NCBI GenBank assembly: GCA_016793885.1 | Contig: JAEUHE010000079.1 | Span: 100,234-147,220 of the forward strand | DNA length: 46,987 nt | Reading direction: 5' to 3' | Source of the DNA: Verrucomicrobiales bacterium | Lineage (GTDB): Bacteria > Verrucomicrobiota > Verrucomicrobiia > Limisphaerales > UBA11320 | Position numbers and translations under genes: made by a program | The notes under the pieces: model-generated | What the model was told of the DNA's origin: nothing | The model's input: the letters and a program-made list of their open reading frames with translations, nothing else | The model's database searches: none | Part shown: positions 33,475-41,084 of the stretch, one piece after another | How the letters are laid out: each line of letters begins with the position of its first letter | Position numbering within the stretch: position 1 is the first letter of the stretch

Positions 33475-35510
33475 GGGTTCACCAGGATCTCGAGTTCCGC
33501 GGTGGCTACACACTTGGCGTGATTGACTTCGTCGAGATACACGACCCGCAGGTAACGTCCTTGCAGAGCGCGCGGGAATTCCAACTGACGCCAAGTCTGG
33601 GGATCCTTCTTGAAATTGGCGAACGATCCTTCGAATTGGGGCCTCTCCGCAAAGGCATCCGGTTTCTCACTCGCCCACACCGAAATGGCGCTCGGAAAAT
33701 TCCCAACAGCGTCTTGACGGGACAAATAAGCCAGCCCGTTCACCGACCACGATTTTCCGAGGTCGACGACCACTTCATGAGGGGGCGGGAGGGTCGAGCT
33801 ACGCCAGGCGGTATGCCACATGGTCTTGGGATCTCCATCAAATGCCGCCCCGGCGGGAGTGTCGTTCTCCTCTGAACTAGCCTTCACAACGCTGATTTGG
33901 GAAGGAGGGAGACCGAAACGACGGCTCACCACCGGCCCCCCGGCGGATGACGATGACGGGTTCTCGGTGTCAAAATAGCGCGCTTTCAGGATCCCACCCA
34001 GCGGCAGACGCTGAGGCTCTCGATAAACCAAGGACTTCCGACCCGGCTCAGAACCGTCAAGGGTATACCGAATCTCCCAAGCCGGAGTCGGGCTCTCGAT
34101 GGCGAAATGACCGTCGCGACTACGGGACAGGGTGGGAGCTCGCATGGCAGGTTGTCCTCCCTCTCGATACGCCAGCGCGGGCACCGGACGATCGACATGG
34201 AACGCCGCGAATTCGCGGATCGTTACCGGCGCAACCTTCCCCTCGATCTTCAACCGCAGCTCCGTCACCGCCACAGCCGGGATGGGAATAATTTGGCGAA
34301 CCCCAATCTGACTCCCTCGCGCCAAGACGACCGATTTCCCATTCTTACGCTTCCCTTCCACCATAAATTTCCGCACACGCTCACCGCCCGCGATGTCCTC
34401 ACGCAGCACCAGATGATCGACGGTCTTCTCGCCGCTGAGATCCAGTGTTAAACCATCACCCTCACCTTCCATGACTGCCAGGGGCTTGGCGAACCGCGCA
34501 CGAATGTCGTCCCCAAATTCACGCAACCGCGTCATCTGAGCGGCTGGCACTTCACCATGAGAATCGGGCGTCGCGTTGAGCAACAGATTCACTCCACGCC
34601 CGACGGAGAGGTAATAAATCTCGCTCAAGGAATCCAGGCTGAGGATGTTCTTGTCCGAACCCGGGGACCAGAACCAGCGCGGGCGCAAGATCGAGACATC
34701 GCACTCGGCGGGACACCAAGCATTGCCCGTTGGAGTGCCGGCACCTTCCTTGGGTGTCTCGCCTTCCTTCCAATCGATGGTGTTCCAGCAGGGATACGGA
34801 GCGAACCCATGTTCCGTGCCCACCCAGCGAGAGCCGCCGGCCATGCGACCCTGAAACGAGATGATGCCCGGCGCATGTTTTGTGATGATATCATTGATGG
34901 GAACAATGTTGCCCCCATCAAACCACATCTCGAACATCGGTCCGTACTGAGTCAGAATTTCGGTCAACTGCTGACGGTAGATTGCCTTGTACGCTGACTG
35001 TTTGGTGGGGTCTTTAGTGCGACCGCCCACTCCCGCGCCATGGGTTTCATCGTAGGGTCCCAGGTAAACACCGAGAGCCACCTGATCCTCCTGACACGCC
35101 TTCGCCAGCTCCGCCAGCATATCCCCTCGCCCCTCCTTCCACGGCGAAGTCTTGATAGAATAATCCGTGGTTTTCGTTTGCCAGGTGCAGTAGCCACCGC
35201 CGTGTTTCGCGACAAAGATCATGTATCCGGCGTTCGCCGCCTGCACGGCTTCCACCCACTGCTGAGCGTCAAAGCGGTCGGGGTTGATCTGAGTTCGAGG
35301 TGTCGAGAGATTATCACCCTCGCCTCCCTGGTACACATTGGGTGCCCAATGAAAGAACAATCCCACTCCGGCCTCATGCCAGGCAATTTGATTGGGAGTC
35401 GGGACGGGGATGCCCGGCACCGGAGCTGGCGCGGCCAGGAGGGAGGATGACAGCAGAGCAACCCACGCAGTGAAGCCACCAAGCCATCGGGAAACCAGGA
35501 TTCGAGTCAT
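33471..35510 (-). CDS. GH29 alpha-L-fucosidase with C-terminal F5/8 type C domain
   Basis: A 679-residue exported glycosidase. Signal peptide at the N terminus (WLGGFTAWVALLSSSLLAA). The catalytic (beta/alpha)8 barrel covers about 35-360: LFFHWAPN, FVAKHGGGYCTWQTKTTDYS, and MFEMWFDGGN, where Asp198 is the expected nucleophile. Then beta domains follow (about 370-540), including TPAWEIRYTLDGSEPG, a chitobiase/bacterial-Ig-like segment. Residues about 550-675 form a discoidin-type module (ASSEENDTPAGAAFDGDPKT, RQLEFPRALQGRYLRVVYLD). It would release fucose from a glycan outside the cell, together with the GH95-like enzyme. ATG 35510 is preferred to the 35561 codon, since the signal peptide begins there. 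Confidence 0.92.
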   Translation of the reverse strand: MTRILVSRWLGGFTAWVALLSSSLLAAPAPVPGIPVPTPNQIAWHEAGVGLFFHWAPNVYQGGEGDNLSTPRTQINPDRFDAQQWVEAVQAANAGYMIFVAKHGGGYCTWQTKTTDYSIKTSPWKEGRGDMLAELAKACQEDQVALGVYLGPYDETHGAGVGGRTKDPTKQSAYKAIYRQQLTEILTQYGPMFEMWFDGGNIVPINDIITKHAPGIISFQGRMAGGSRWVGTEHGFAPYPCWNTIDWKEGETPKEGAGTPTGNAWCPAECDVSILRPRWFWSPGSDKNILSLDSLSEIYYLSVGRGVNLLLNATPDSHGEVPAAQMTRLREFGDDIRARFAKPLAVMEGEGDGLTLDLSGEKTVDHLVLREDIAGGERVRKFMVEGKRKNGKSVVLARGSQIGVRQIIPIPAVAVTELRLKIEGKVAPVTIREFAAFHVDRPVPALAYREGGQPAMRAPTLSRSRDGHFAIESPTPAWEIRYTLDGSEPGRKSLVYREPQRLPLGGILKARYFDTENPSSSSAGGPVVSRRFGLPPSQISVVKASSEENDTPAGAAFDGDPKTMWHTAWRSSTLPPPHEVVVDLGKSWSVNGLAYLSRQDAVGNFPSAISVWASEKPDAFAERPQFEGSFANFKKDPQTWRQLEFPRALQGRYLRVVYLDEVNHAKCVATAELEILVNP

Positions 35511-35673
35511 AAAGCGATGCGGCCGACGACTCAAATAAGCGTAAGCCTGTCGGCACGACAAGAACCATCCCTACAAGCGTCCCCTCTGCCAAGGATTGTT
35601 TGTGAGGCGCGAGTTCATAGGTAGCATCATTTCCGAATTTGGAGCCGTGAAAGTTGGCGGAGGAGATGATGCT

Positions 35674-37458
35674 CTATGGAAGAGAGAATTGAGGCTTTAC
35701 TCGATACCATCGGCGAATGTGATGCGGCAGCTCGGATTCGATAAAGACCGTGCTATCCCCGACGGACGTGATCGTCGAGTAAAGTTGCCAAGCTTGGAGG
35801 TCGCCTGAAACCTGGATGTCGTAGTTCAGCCCTCTCTCGCTGCTAAACTCAAAAGTTACTTTCCCTTCGGCCGTCAAGTGCGGCCGATGGATCTCTGGCA
35901 CTGCAACCACCAAAGCGTCCGGGGTCACGACCGCTCCCGATTGATTACTGACCATGACTGAGTACCAACCTGAGTTGGTCGTTCCAATTTTGGAAATCGC
36001 AAGAGTGGAGTTTGTGGCTCCCCCTATTGCCTCACCTTGCAACAGCCACTGATAGGTTAGACCGCCTGGAGTCGATTGCTTCTCGGCGGCACGGACCGTC
36101 AGGAGTGCATGGGTGCCAAAGTTGGTTGTCAGATCACGAGGCGACTCGAGGATTTCAGGACGATTGGCTGGCTCCGTGATTAGGAACTCCCGGGTTTGAT
36201 ACTCGTAGTCCCAGTAAAACGGGAATGTATTGTCAGACTTGGTCCCAGAAAGAAGAAGATGGGTAGCACCACGAACATATGCATTGTTCACAGAAAAATA
36301 GAACCTGAGGGGGAACTCGTGGTCTTCTTCGATCGGAAATATCCAGTCAACGACTCCATCTCTGTTGACGTGAACAATCTCGGGAACCCGCCCGGGATTT
36401 TGAGGATACTTACTTGGCATGTTGGAGACAAAAATCGCGGCATCGCCGCTAGTGATAAGAAGTGGGTCTCCCCAGAAAGGTCCATGAAACGTGCTCCAAA
36501 GACGCACTCCTTCGGAAGTGTATTTAGATATTACCGTGGATCGGGAGCCTGAGAAACCTCGGGAGGCAACTAGGAGGTTTTCATCCCTGTCCAATGCCAA
36601 CGTCGTTCCATACTCGCTAGAGTTCGAGGCCGAACCCAATGTGCTTTTATACAAAGCGAGCTGCTCTTGCTTTCCAGCCGGATCGAAGCGTACGAGATAG
36701 GTGTGCGTGAAGGTAAACTGAGAAGAGAGATCCTGCGTTCCTGTGACAAAGAGATCGCCACTTGAGGCCACAACTAAGGCGCTTCCGCGACTATTTTCAC
36801 CCCCATTCACGAGGTTGATCCAGCAGAGAGATCCGTTGGAATCGACGCATTCCACCACGCTTCTTGCGCTGACCGGTGGTTGAGTGGTGTCAGAGAGCCC
36901 CATCAGAAAGACTTGGCCCGCAGGACCAATCGCTAAGAAATCCGCCTTGGCCCCTGCAAAACTGCCGCGATGGTCTGTCTCCCAAAGGATTTCTCCCTCC
37001 GCACTAAGTTTTTTAAGGTTAAACCCATCATTCCCCAGAATCCTCAAGCTTCCGGATCCCTCCACCTTTACCACGCGCCCATAAACATTAGTTTTTGCCC
37101 AAGCGATCGTTCCATCCGGACTGATTCGTGCGGAGCCACCTGATGAATGCACCACAACCAAGTCGCCCCCAGGGAGCAGCGCGAGACTCAATCCAGGTAT
37201 GGGAACTACCCACTTCAGGTTTCCCTCACTGTCATACTTCAGAGTGACGGTTAACCCCGTTTGATAAAGGTTGCCGTGCTCATCTAAAACGGAGTCCTGG
37301 TTTACATCGCTGGCGGGTTTTTCGGGCTGGCTGCGAAACGACATTCTCCGTAACTCCAGGAGCTGCGCTTCAAGGTAACTGGCCCACATCAGCAACACCC
37401 CCACGGCAAACGCTTTAATCAACCCAGCACTAGCACTGCGGCGTTGCGAACGACTCAT
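35674..37458 (-). CDS. Exported beta-propeller and Ig-domain protein
   Basis: A 594-residue protein with a signal segment (AGLIKAFAVGVLLMWASYLEA) and, from about residue 50 to 400, propeller-like repeats of the PQQ/SBBP type (LDEHGNLYQTGLTVTLKYDS, LAIGPAGQVFLMGLSD, VVASSGDLFVTGTQDL, LLVASRGFSG). At about 425-510 is an Ig-like domain (LTYQWLLQGEAIGGATNSTL, SGWYSVMVSNQSG), followed by a module found at many verrucomicrobial C termini (LNYDIQVSGDLQAWQLYSTI, WYRVKPQ). No catalytic residue is evident; a surface or secreted binding protein is likely. GC content appears slightly lower than in the neighbours. Confidence 0.78.
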   Translation of the reverse strand: MSRSQRRSASAGLIKAFAVGVLLMWASYLEAQLLELRRMSFRSQPEKPASDVNQDSVLDEHGNLYQTGLTVTLKYDSEGNLKWVVPIPGLSLALLPGGDLVVVHSSGGSARISPDGTIAWAKTNVYGRVVKVEGSGSLRILGNDGFNLKKLSAEGEILWETDHRGSFAGAKADFLAIGPAGQVFLMGLSDTTQPPVSARSVVECVDSNGSLCWINLVNGGENSRGSALVVASSGDLFVTGTQDLSSQFTFTHTYLVRFDPAGKQEQLALYKSTLGSASNSSEYGTTLALDRDENLLVASRGFSGSRSTVISKYTSEGVRLWSTFHGPFWGDPLLITSGDAAIFVSNMPSKYPQNPGRVPEIVHVNRDGVVDWIFPIEEDHEFPLRFYFSVNNAYVRGATHLLLSGTKSDNTFPFYWDYEYQTREFLITEPANRPEILESPRDLTTNFGTHALLTVRAAEKQSTPGGLTYQWLLQGEAIGGATNSTLAISKIGTTNSGWYSVMVSNQSGAVVTPDALVVAVPEIHRPHLTAEGKVTFEFSSERGLNYDIQVSGDLQAWQLYSTITSVGDSTVFIESELPHHIRRWYRVKPQFSLP

Positions 37459-37985
37459 AACATCTAGTTAATATGGGATATCCAAGAACAATGCGAGTTC
37501 AGTTTCCTGCCGAAATGGGCCAACAAAGCTGCTGGCCCTCGCTATCGCGATGATCGCTGGGGCCTGTTTGGGCGTGAGGCGGCCTGAAGGAAAGCAACGT
37601 CGTGCCCTGATCTTTACCTCCATAAATGGCGACTAAACACGGTGGGCAACACGGTAGGTTCTCACCTTGGTGTTAGGGAACCCCAGGGTTCGAAGAAATT
37701 AGCCGGGAGTGCGCGCACTCCCGGAAACGGTAGAAGTATCGAGCATCGCGCAGCGATGCCACCGCCTCAACAGGGTTGCGTCCCCGCCGACTCAAGCAAC
37801 CTGATCCATTCGTCAGCCCGTTCTCCGAAGGGTGGCACGCCTTGCAGGGCGCTGTTGAATAGGGGGCCGATAGACCGGGGGTGTCGCTGCGCTCGACGCC
37901 CCGGCTAATCTCTTGGAACCCTGCGGGTTCTCGGCCGCGGATTCAGGAACTCACCCAAAGAAGTAAGAAGAACGCGGGGTCCACT
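37459..37985. repeat. Intergenic region with the first copy of the MITE-like element
   Basis: No supported gene. 37459-37677 shows nothing recognisable. 37678-37965 is one copy of a repeat whose inverted partner is at 40728-41016. Confidence 0.6.
37678..37965 (+). mobile_element. MITE-like element, copy 1 (inverted relative to copy 2)
   Basis: About 288 bases. The ends read AACCCCAGGGTTCGAAGA and, on the other strand, AACCCGCAGGGTTCCAAGA, each followed by ATTAGCCGGG, giving imperfect terminal inverted repeats of about 30 bases. Inside are CCGGGAGTGCGCGCACTCCCGG as two half-sites and CATCGCGCAGCGATGCC. Copy 2 at 40728-41016 matches along its whole length in the reverse direction (roughly 80-90 percent by eye). 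No transposase is present. Confidence 0.72.
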
Positions 37986-39710
37986 TCATGGCACCGGATC
38001 GCAGTTTCCCAGCTTTAAGGAGGCCTGGTAAAGCTGACCAATTTCTTGCACAGACAGCGTCCGGTCAAAGACCAGCATCTCGTCCACGGCTCCTCGAAGT
38101 CGGTCCCCTACTCCGCCCCCCATCGTGCTGAGTGGCAGCGGAATCCGATCCGGGATAACCTCGCTGAGCTGTCCATTCACATACAGCGCAGTGCCCGACG
38201 CCGTGTCGGCGAGAACCAGATGCACCCATACCCGGGTCGGCGCGGAGTAGGAGAAATACCGATCCCAGCGACCGAACCAGGTGATCCCAACGCGTCGACC
38301 GGCCTGCCCATATTGCTCCAACTTCACCGCCGTGCGAGCGTCCAACAACAAGGCGCTGGAGGCATCGATCGAATCATCGCGCCGCACCCAAACCGCCAGC
38401 GTCCAATCGCGCTCGATCAGGCTGCCCGGCTGCCCTTCCTCGATCAGGCTGAGCCGGTCGTCCTTCCCATCGAAGAGAAACGCGTTGCCGATGCGCCCGG
38501 GAGAGATCTCGGGTTCCCCGATCGCGACCAATGGCTCCCCCTGGACCTGATCGACCTCGCTCTCTCCGCGCCACCAATGCACGAGTCCCGTGGGCAAGGT
38601 GGGGCAACCGGTGAGCGTCTGCACGGCGCGGAAGAATCTCGTCGGGAAGCTGTCGATCCTCACCGACATCTCCATGTAGCCAACGTCAGGCAGCTCATGC
38701 GCCATCCCTTCTGGTTGCCACGGACCGGCGAGGCTCGGCGCCGACTCGATGCGGAAAAAGCGACCGGGGATCCCCTCGAGGCGGATCCGCCACTCGCTCG
38801 GATCCACACTCGCGTCCAGGAGGTGAATGCGTGGTCCGCTCGACACAACCAAGGTATAGGTTTGCTCATCGAAGTTGCCAACGAAGTCACCGCCCGCCAC
38901 TCGAAAGGTGAACTGACCATTACGGCTCGGCGTCCCGGAAAGCACTCCGTCCCGAGACAACGTCATCCCGTCGGGCAACAGCCCGCCGCTCATCCAAAAC
39001 TCATACGGTGGAGCCGTGTCTCCCGAAACCGAGAAGACCTGCCGATAGGGCATACCCTGCGCGGCAGAGGACAAGGACCTCGGAGTCAGCACAACACCGG
39101 GGAGAGGACCTTCCCCGGAGAGGGGTGCCGCTGGATCCCAGTGGACGGTTACCGAGCCCGTCAAGCGGGTGTCGTCAGCCGATTGAATCGTCCATTGAAA
39201 CGCGGCCTTATCGAAGGTCACTTTTTCAAAAGGCGCTCCATCGAGATCGCAAGTCCATTCGATCCTAAGAACTCGGACCCTCTCCGCTTTGGCAAAATAG
39301 AAGGGCCGCGTCTTGGATTCAGTCCCAACCGATTTCGTGCGCATGGCGAACAGGAGATAGTTAAGGCGGCTTCCGTCGGCAAAGGAGCGAAAGAGTGCAG
39401 GAGAGACACCGTCGATGAGTTTTACTAGGGTCGTCGGATCGAATTGAAAGGGGCCCTGGGTACTGTCTCCGGTGGCGCCCTTGCCAGGATCCGGAGGGGC
39501 CTTGCTAGCACCCTCCTCAAAACCCACTACCCTACTCCACCCCTGGCTCCCTGGAAACTCGGGGTCGGTCGACTCACCGATCCCTGGCATCGATGGCTCC
39601 GAAAAGCCAAATCTCACAAAAACATCAAACGATTCCGCCCGAGCGCCAGGAACCGAAAGCAGAAGCAATGTTCCGAGAAACCACGGTGAAAGGATCCAAG
39701 AGAGGTTCAT
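37986..39710 (-). CDS. Exported Hcp-fold protein fused to He_PIG Ig and LamG domains
   Basis: A 574-residue protein. Signal peptide LSWILSPWFLGTLLLLSVPG. Residues about 27-200 resemble the Hcp tube-protein family: FDVFVRF, GESTDPEFPG, then FQFDPTTLVKLIDGVSPALF, which aligns with the Hcp stretch FTKYIDKASPKLM, and RVLRIEWTCDLDG. Next is a putative Ig (He_PIG) domain (GGLLPDGMTLSRDGVLSGTP), an IRLEGIPGRFFRIESAPSLA module, and a C-terminal LamG domain (GLVHWWRGESEV, WTLAVWVRRDD, LRGAVDEMLVFDRTL). Real Hcp is cytosolic and has no signal peptide, so this is an exported derivative. No other T6SS genes are near. Next to a second Hcp-like gene, 72 bases upstream. Confidence 0.78.
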   Translation of the reverse strand: MNLSWILSPWFLGTLLLLSVPGARAESFDVFVRFGFSEPSMPGIGESTDPEFPGSQGWSRVVGFEEGASKAPPDPGKGATGDSTQGPFQFDPTTLVKLIDGVSPALFRSFADGSRLNYLLFAMRTKSVGTESKTRPFYFAKAERVRVLRIEWTCDLDGAPFEKVTFDKAAFQWTIQSADDTRLTGSVTVHWDPAAPLSGEGPLPGVVLTPRSLSSAAQGMPYRQVFSVSGDTAPPYEFWMSGGLLPDGMTLSRDGVLSGTPSRNGQFTFRVAGGDFVGNFDEQTYTLVVSSGPRIHLLDASVDPSEWRIRLEGIPGRFFRIESAPSLAGPWQPEGMAHELPDVGYMEMSVRIDSFPTRFFRAVQTLTGCPTLPTGLVHWWRGESEVDQVQGEPLVAIGEPEISPGRIGNAFLFDGKDDRLSLIEEGQPGSLIERDWTLAVWVRRDDSIDASSALLLDARTAVKLEQYGQAGRRVGITWFGRWDRYFSYSAPTRVWVHLVLADTASGTALYVNGQLSEVIPDRIPLPLSTMGGGVGDRLRGAVDEMLVFDRTLSVQEIGQLYQASLKLGNCDPVP

Positions 39711-39782
39711 GAGAAATGAACGATGGGGTTAAAGGGGTAAAGATGAGACAGCGCGATCGTTAGGCTGATGTGGCGTATCGAA

Positions 39783-40415
39783 CTACGGTACTGCGCTTCC
39801 GAAGGCTTCCTTATTTTCCTTGAAATCCCACTTTGCCACCACGGGGGCTCCCAACTCTCCAGTGGAGGATTGGGAGCGAAGGGTCATTCGAAGCGCCTCA
39901 TACTCGAATCGAATGGTCTCGATCGGTTCATCCTCGTTTCCAGCCCAATTCTGACGTATCGGCAACGCATCCAGAAATTCATACTTAAGATAGGCCTCCC
40001 CGCTTCGCGCGCCCTGCTTGCGAACTACCATCTCCATCATCTTAAACGGAGATCCCTTAGCCATCGCGAGGAAGATCGAGGGAGAGATCACTTTCATTTC
40101 CTTCCCGATATCGAACCCGATGGAACTCACCCTTCGACCCGCTCCACCACCGCCAACCGGCGTGACGAAGGTGAGCTCCGCTCCCAACGAGAAAGATCTA
40201 ATACGGCACCATCCCTCTGTGCTCTTATAAACCGAATCATCGCTCTCTCCCGGGAACGAATTACCACGATCGTCTTTTAAAAATCTTATGAAGACGTCAA
40301 CCTGGGCATGTGACACGACGGTTGAAGTGAGGCTCAGCAGGACGATCAACATCCACCGGCTGATCCGGGGCGCGACCCCTGCGCAATGATAGGGGTAAGT
40401 AGGATGGTTTTTCAT
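39783..40415 (-). CDS. Exported single-domain Hcp-family protein
   Basis: A 210-residue protein; the signal peptide ends about VVSHAQ, after ISRWMLIVLLSLTSTVVS. The mature ~170 residues are the size of one Hcp domain: VDVFIRFLKDDRG, FPGESDDSVYKSTEGWCRI, GGGGAGRRVSSIGFDIGKEM, SPSIFLAMAKGSPFKMMEMV, and GEAYLKYEFLDALPIR with a following acidic ETIRFEYEAL. These match the glycine loop and the strand order of T6SS Hcp, in which the signal peptide is absent. ATG 40415 is chosen; a start at 40451 is possible. Together with the downstream LamG-fused gene, it forms a pair flanked by inverted repeats. Confidence 0.78.
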   Translation of the reverse strand: MKNHPTYPYHCAGVAPRISRWMLIVLLSLTSTVVSHAQVDVFIRFLKDDRGNSFPGESDDSVYKSTEGWCRIRSFSLGAELTFVTPVGGGGAGRRVSSIGFDIGKEMKVISPSIFLAMAKGSPFKMMEMVVRKQGARSGEAYLKYEFLDALPIRQNWAGNEDEPIETIRFEYEALRMTLRSQSSTGELGAPVVAKWDFKENKEAFGSAVP

Positions 40416-40451
40416 AGATTGATTGGTTCGCCAAATTTGTTTTGTGGACAC

Positions 40452-40727
40452 TGCATGATTTCAAGAGTCAGGGACCGTGTTCACCTCATATCTGAAGCGT
40501 TCCGGGATCCGTGTTGCAGAGAAAATGAAGTTTCCAAGAATGACGACCTCTCCGTGAACCGATCGTTCGCTTCGGTGTCCAGACCTGTGCAGCCTCACGC
40601 GAAGAAACCAGGTTCCATGGAGCTGACCGTGAAGCGGTCCGACGGGGTTTATAGCTCTGATCTCCGGTGGCGCGATCTCTTCTTCACCTCCAATAATGCG
40701 GGCCAAAAATGCTGTAGGAGACCCTCA
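40452..40727. other. Gap upstream of the small Hcp-like gene
   Basis: Nothing firmly supported. The minus strand keeps an open frame over 40461-40706 with a fragment reading RSVHGEVVILGNFIFSATR; no start signal or family was recognised, so it may be a degenerate remnant. The MITE-like copy 2 starts just to its right. Confidence 0.3.
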
Positions 40728-41016
40728 TTTCTTCGGGTGAGTTCCTAAATCCGCGGCCGAGAACCCGCAGGGTTCCAAAAGATTAGCCGGGGCGTAGAGC
40801 GCAGCGACACCCCCGGTCTGTCGGCCCCCTATGGAATAGCACCCTGAAAGGCGTGCCACCAGCCGGCGAACGGACTGAAGAACCGATCGGGTTCCCTGAG
40901 TAGGCGTGACGCAGGCCTCGGAAGCCGGTGGCATCGCTGCGCGATGCTCGAGACTGCTAACGGTTCCGGGGGTGCCGGCACCCCCGGCTTATTTCTGGGA
41001 ACCCTACGGGTTCGAG
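40728..41016 (-). mobile_element. MITE-like element, copy 2
   Basis: About 289 bases matching copy 1 in reverse complement, from GGGTGAGTTCCTAAATCCGC at one end to GGGAACCCTACGGGTTCGAG at the other. It contains the half-sites CCGGGGGTGCCGGCACCCCCGG and CATCGCTGCGCGATGC. It is followed at once by a copy of the dispersed GTCCGTGGGCAATATGTCCC sequence (41017-41054). Confidence 0.72.
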
Positions 41017-41054
41017 GTGGTCCGCGTCGTCCGTGGGCAATATGTCCCCGCTCC
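41017..41054 (+). repeat. Dispersed repeat GTCCGTGGGCAATATGTCCC, second copy
   Basis: 38 bases matching the copy at 4056-4101 with one substitution (GTCGTCC instead of GTGGTCC). Non-coding in both places, and in both cases it is near the end of a gene on the minus strand. Confidence 0.7.
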
Positions 41055-41084
41055 AGAAACCCCTTCCTCAACGATCTAAAAGCA

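Noticed and set aside
38046..39428. 460-codon frame on the plus strand
   Set aside because: Antisense shadow of the Hcp-LamG gene; composition rich in Arg and His, without domains.
37986..40415. Type VI secretion locus
   Set aside because: Hcp-like domains have signal peptides, and no tss or vgrG genes are present in the window.
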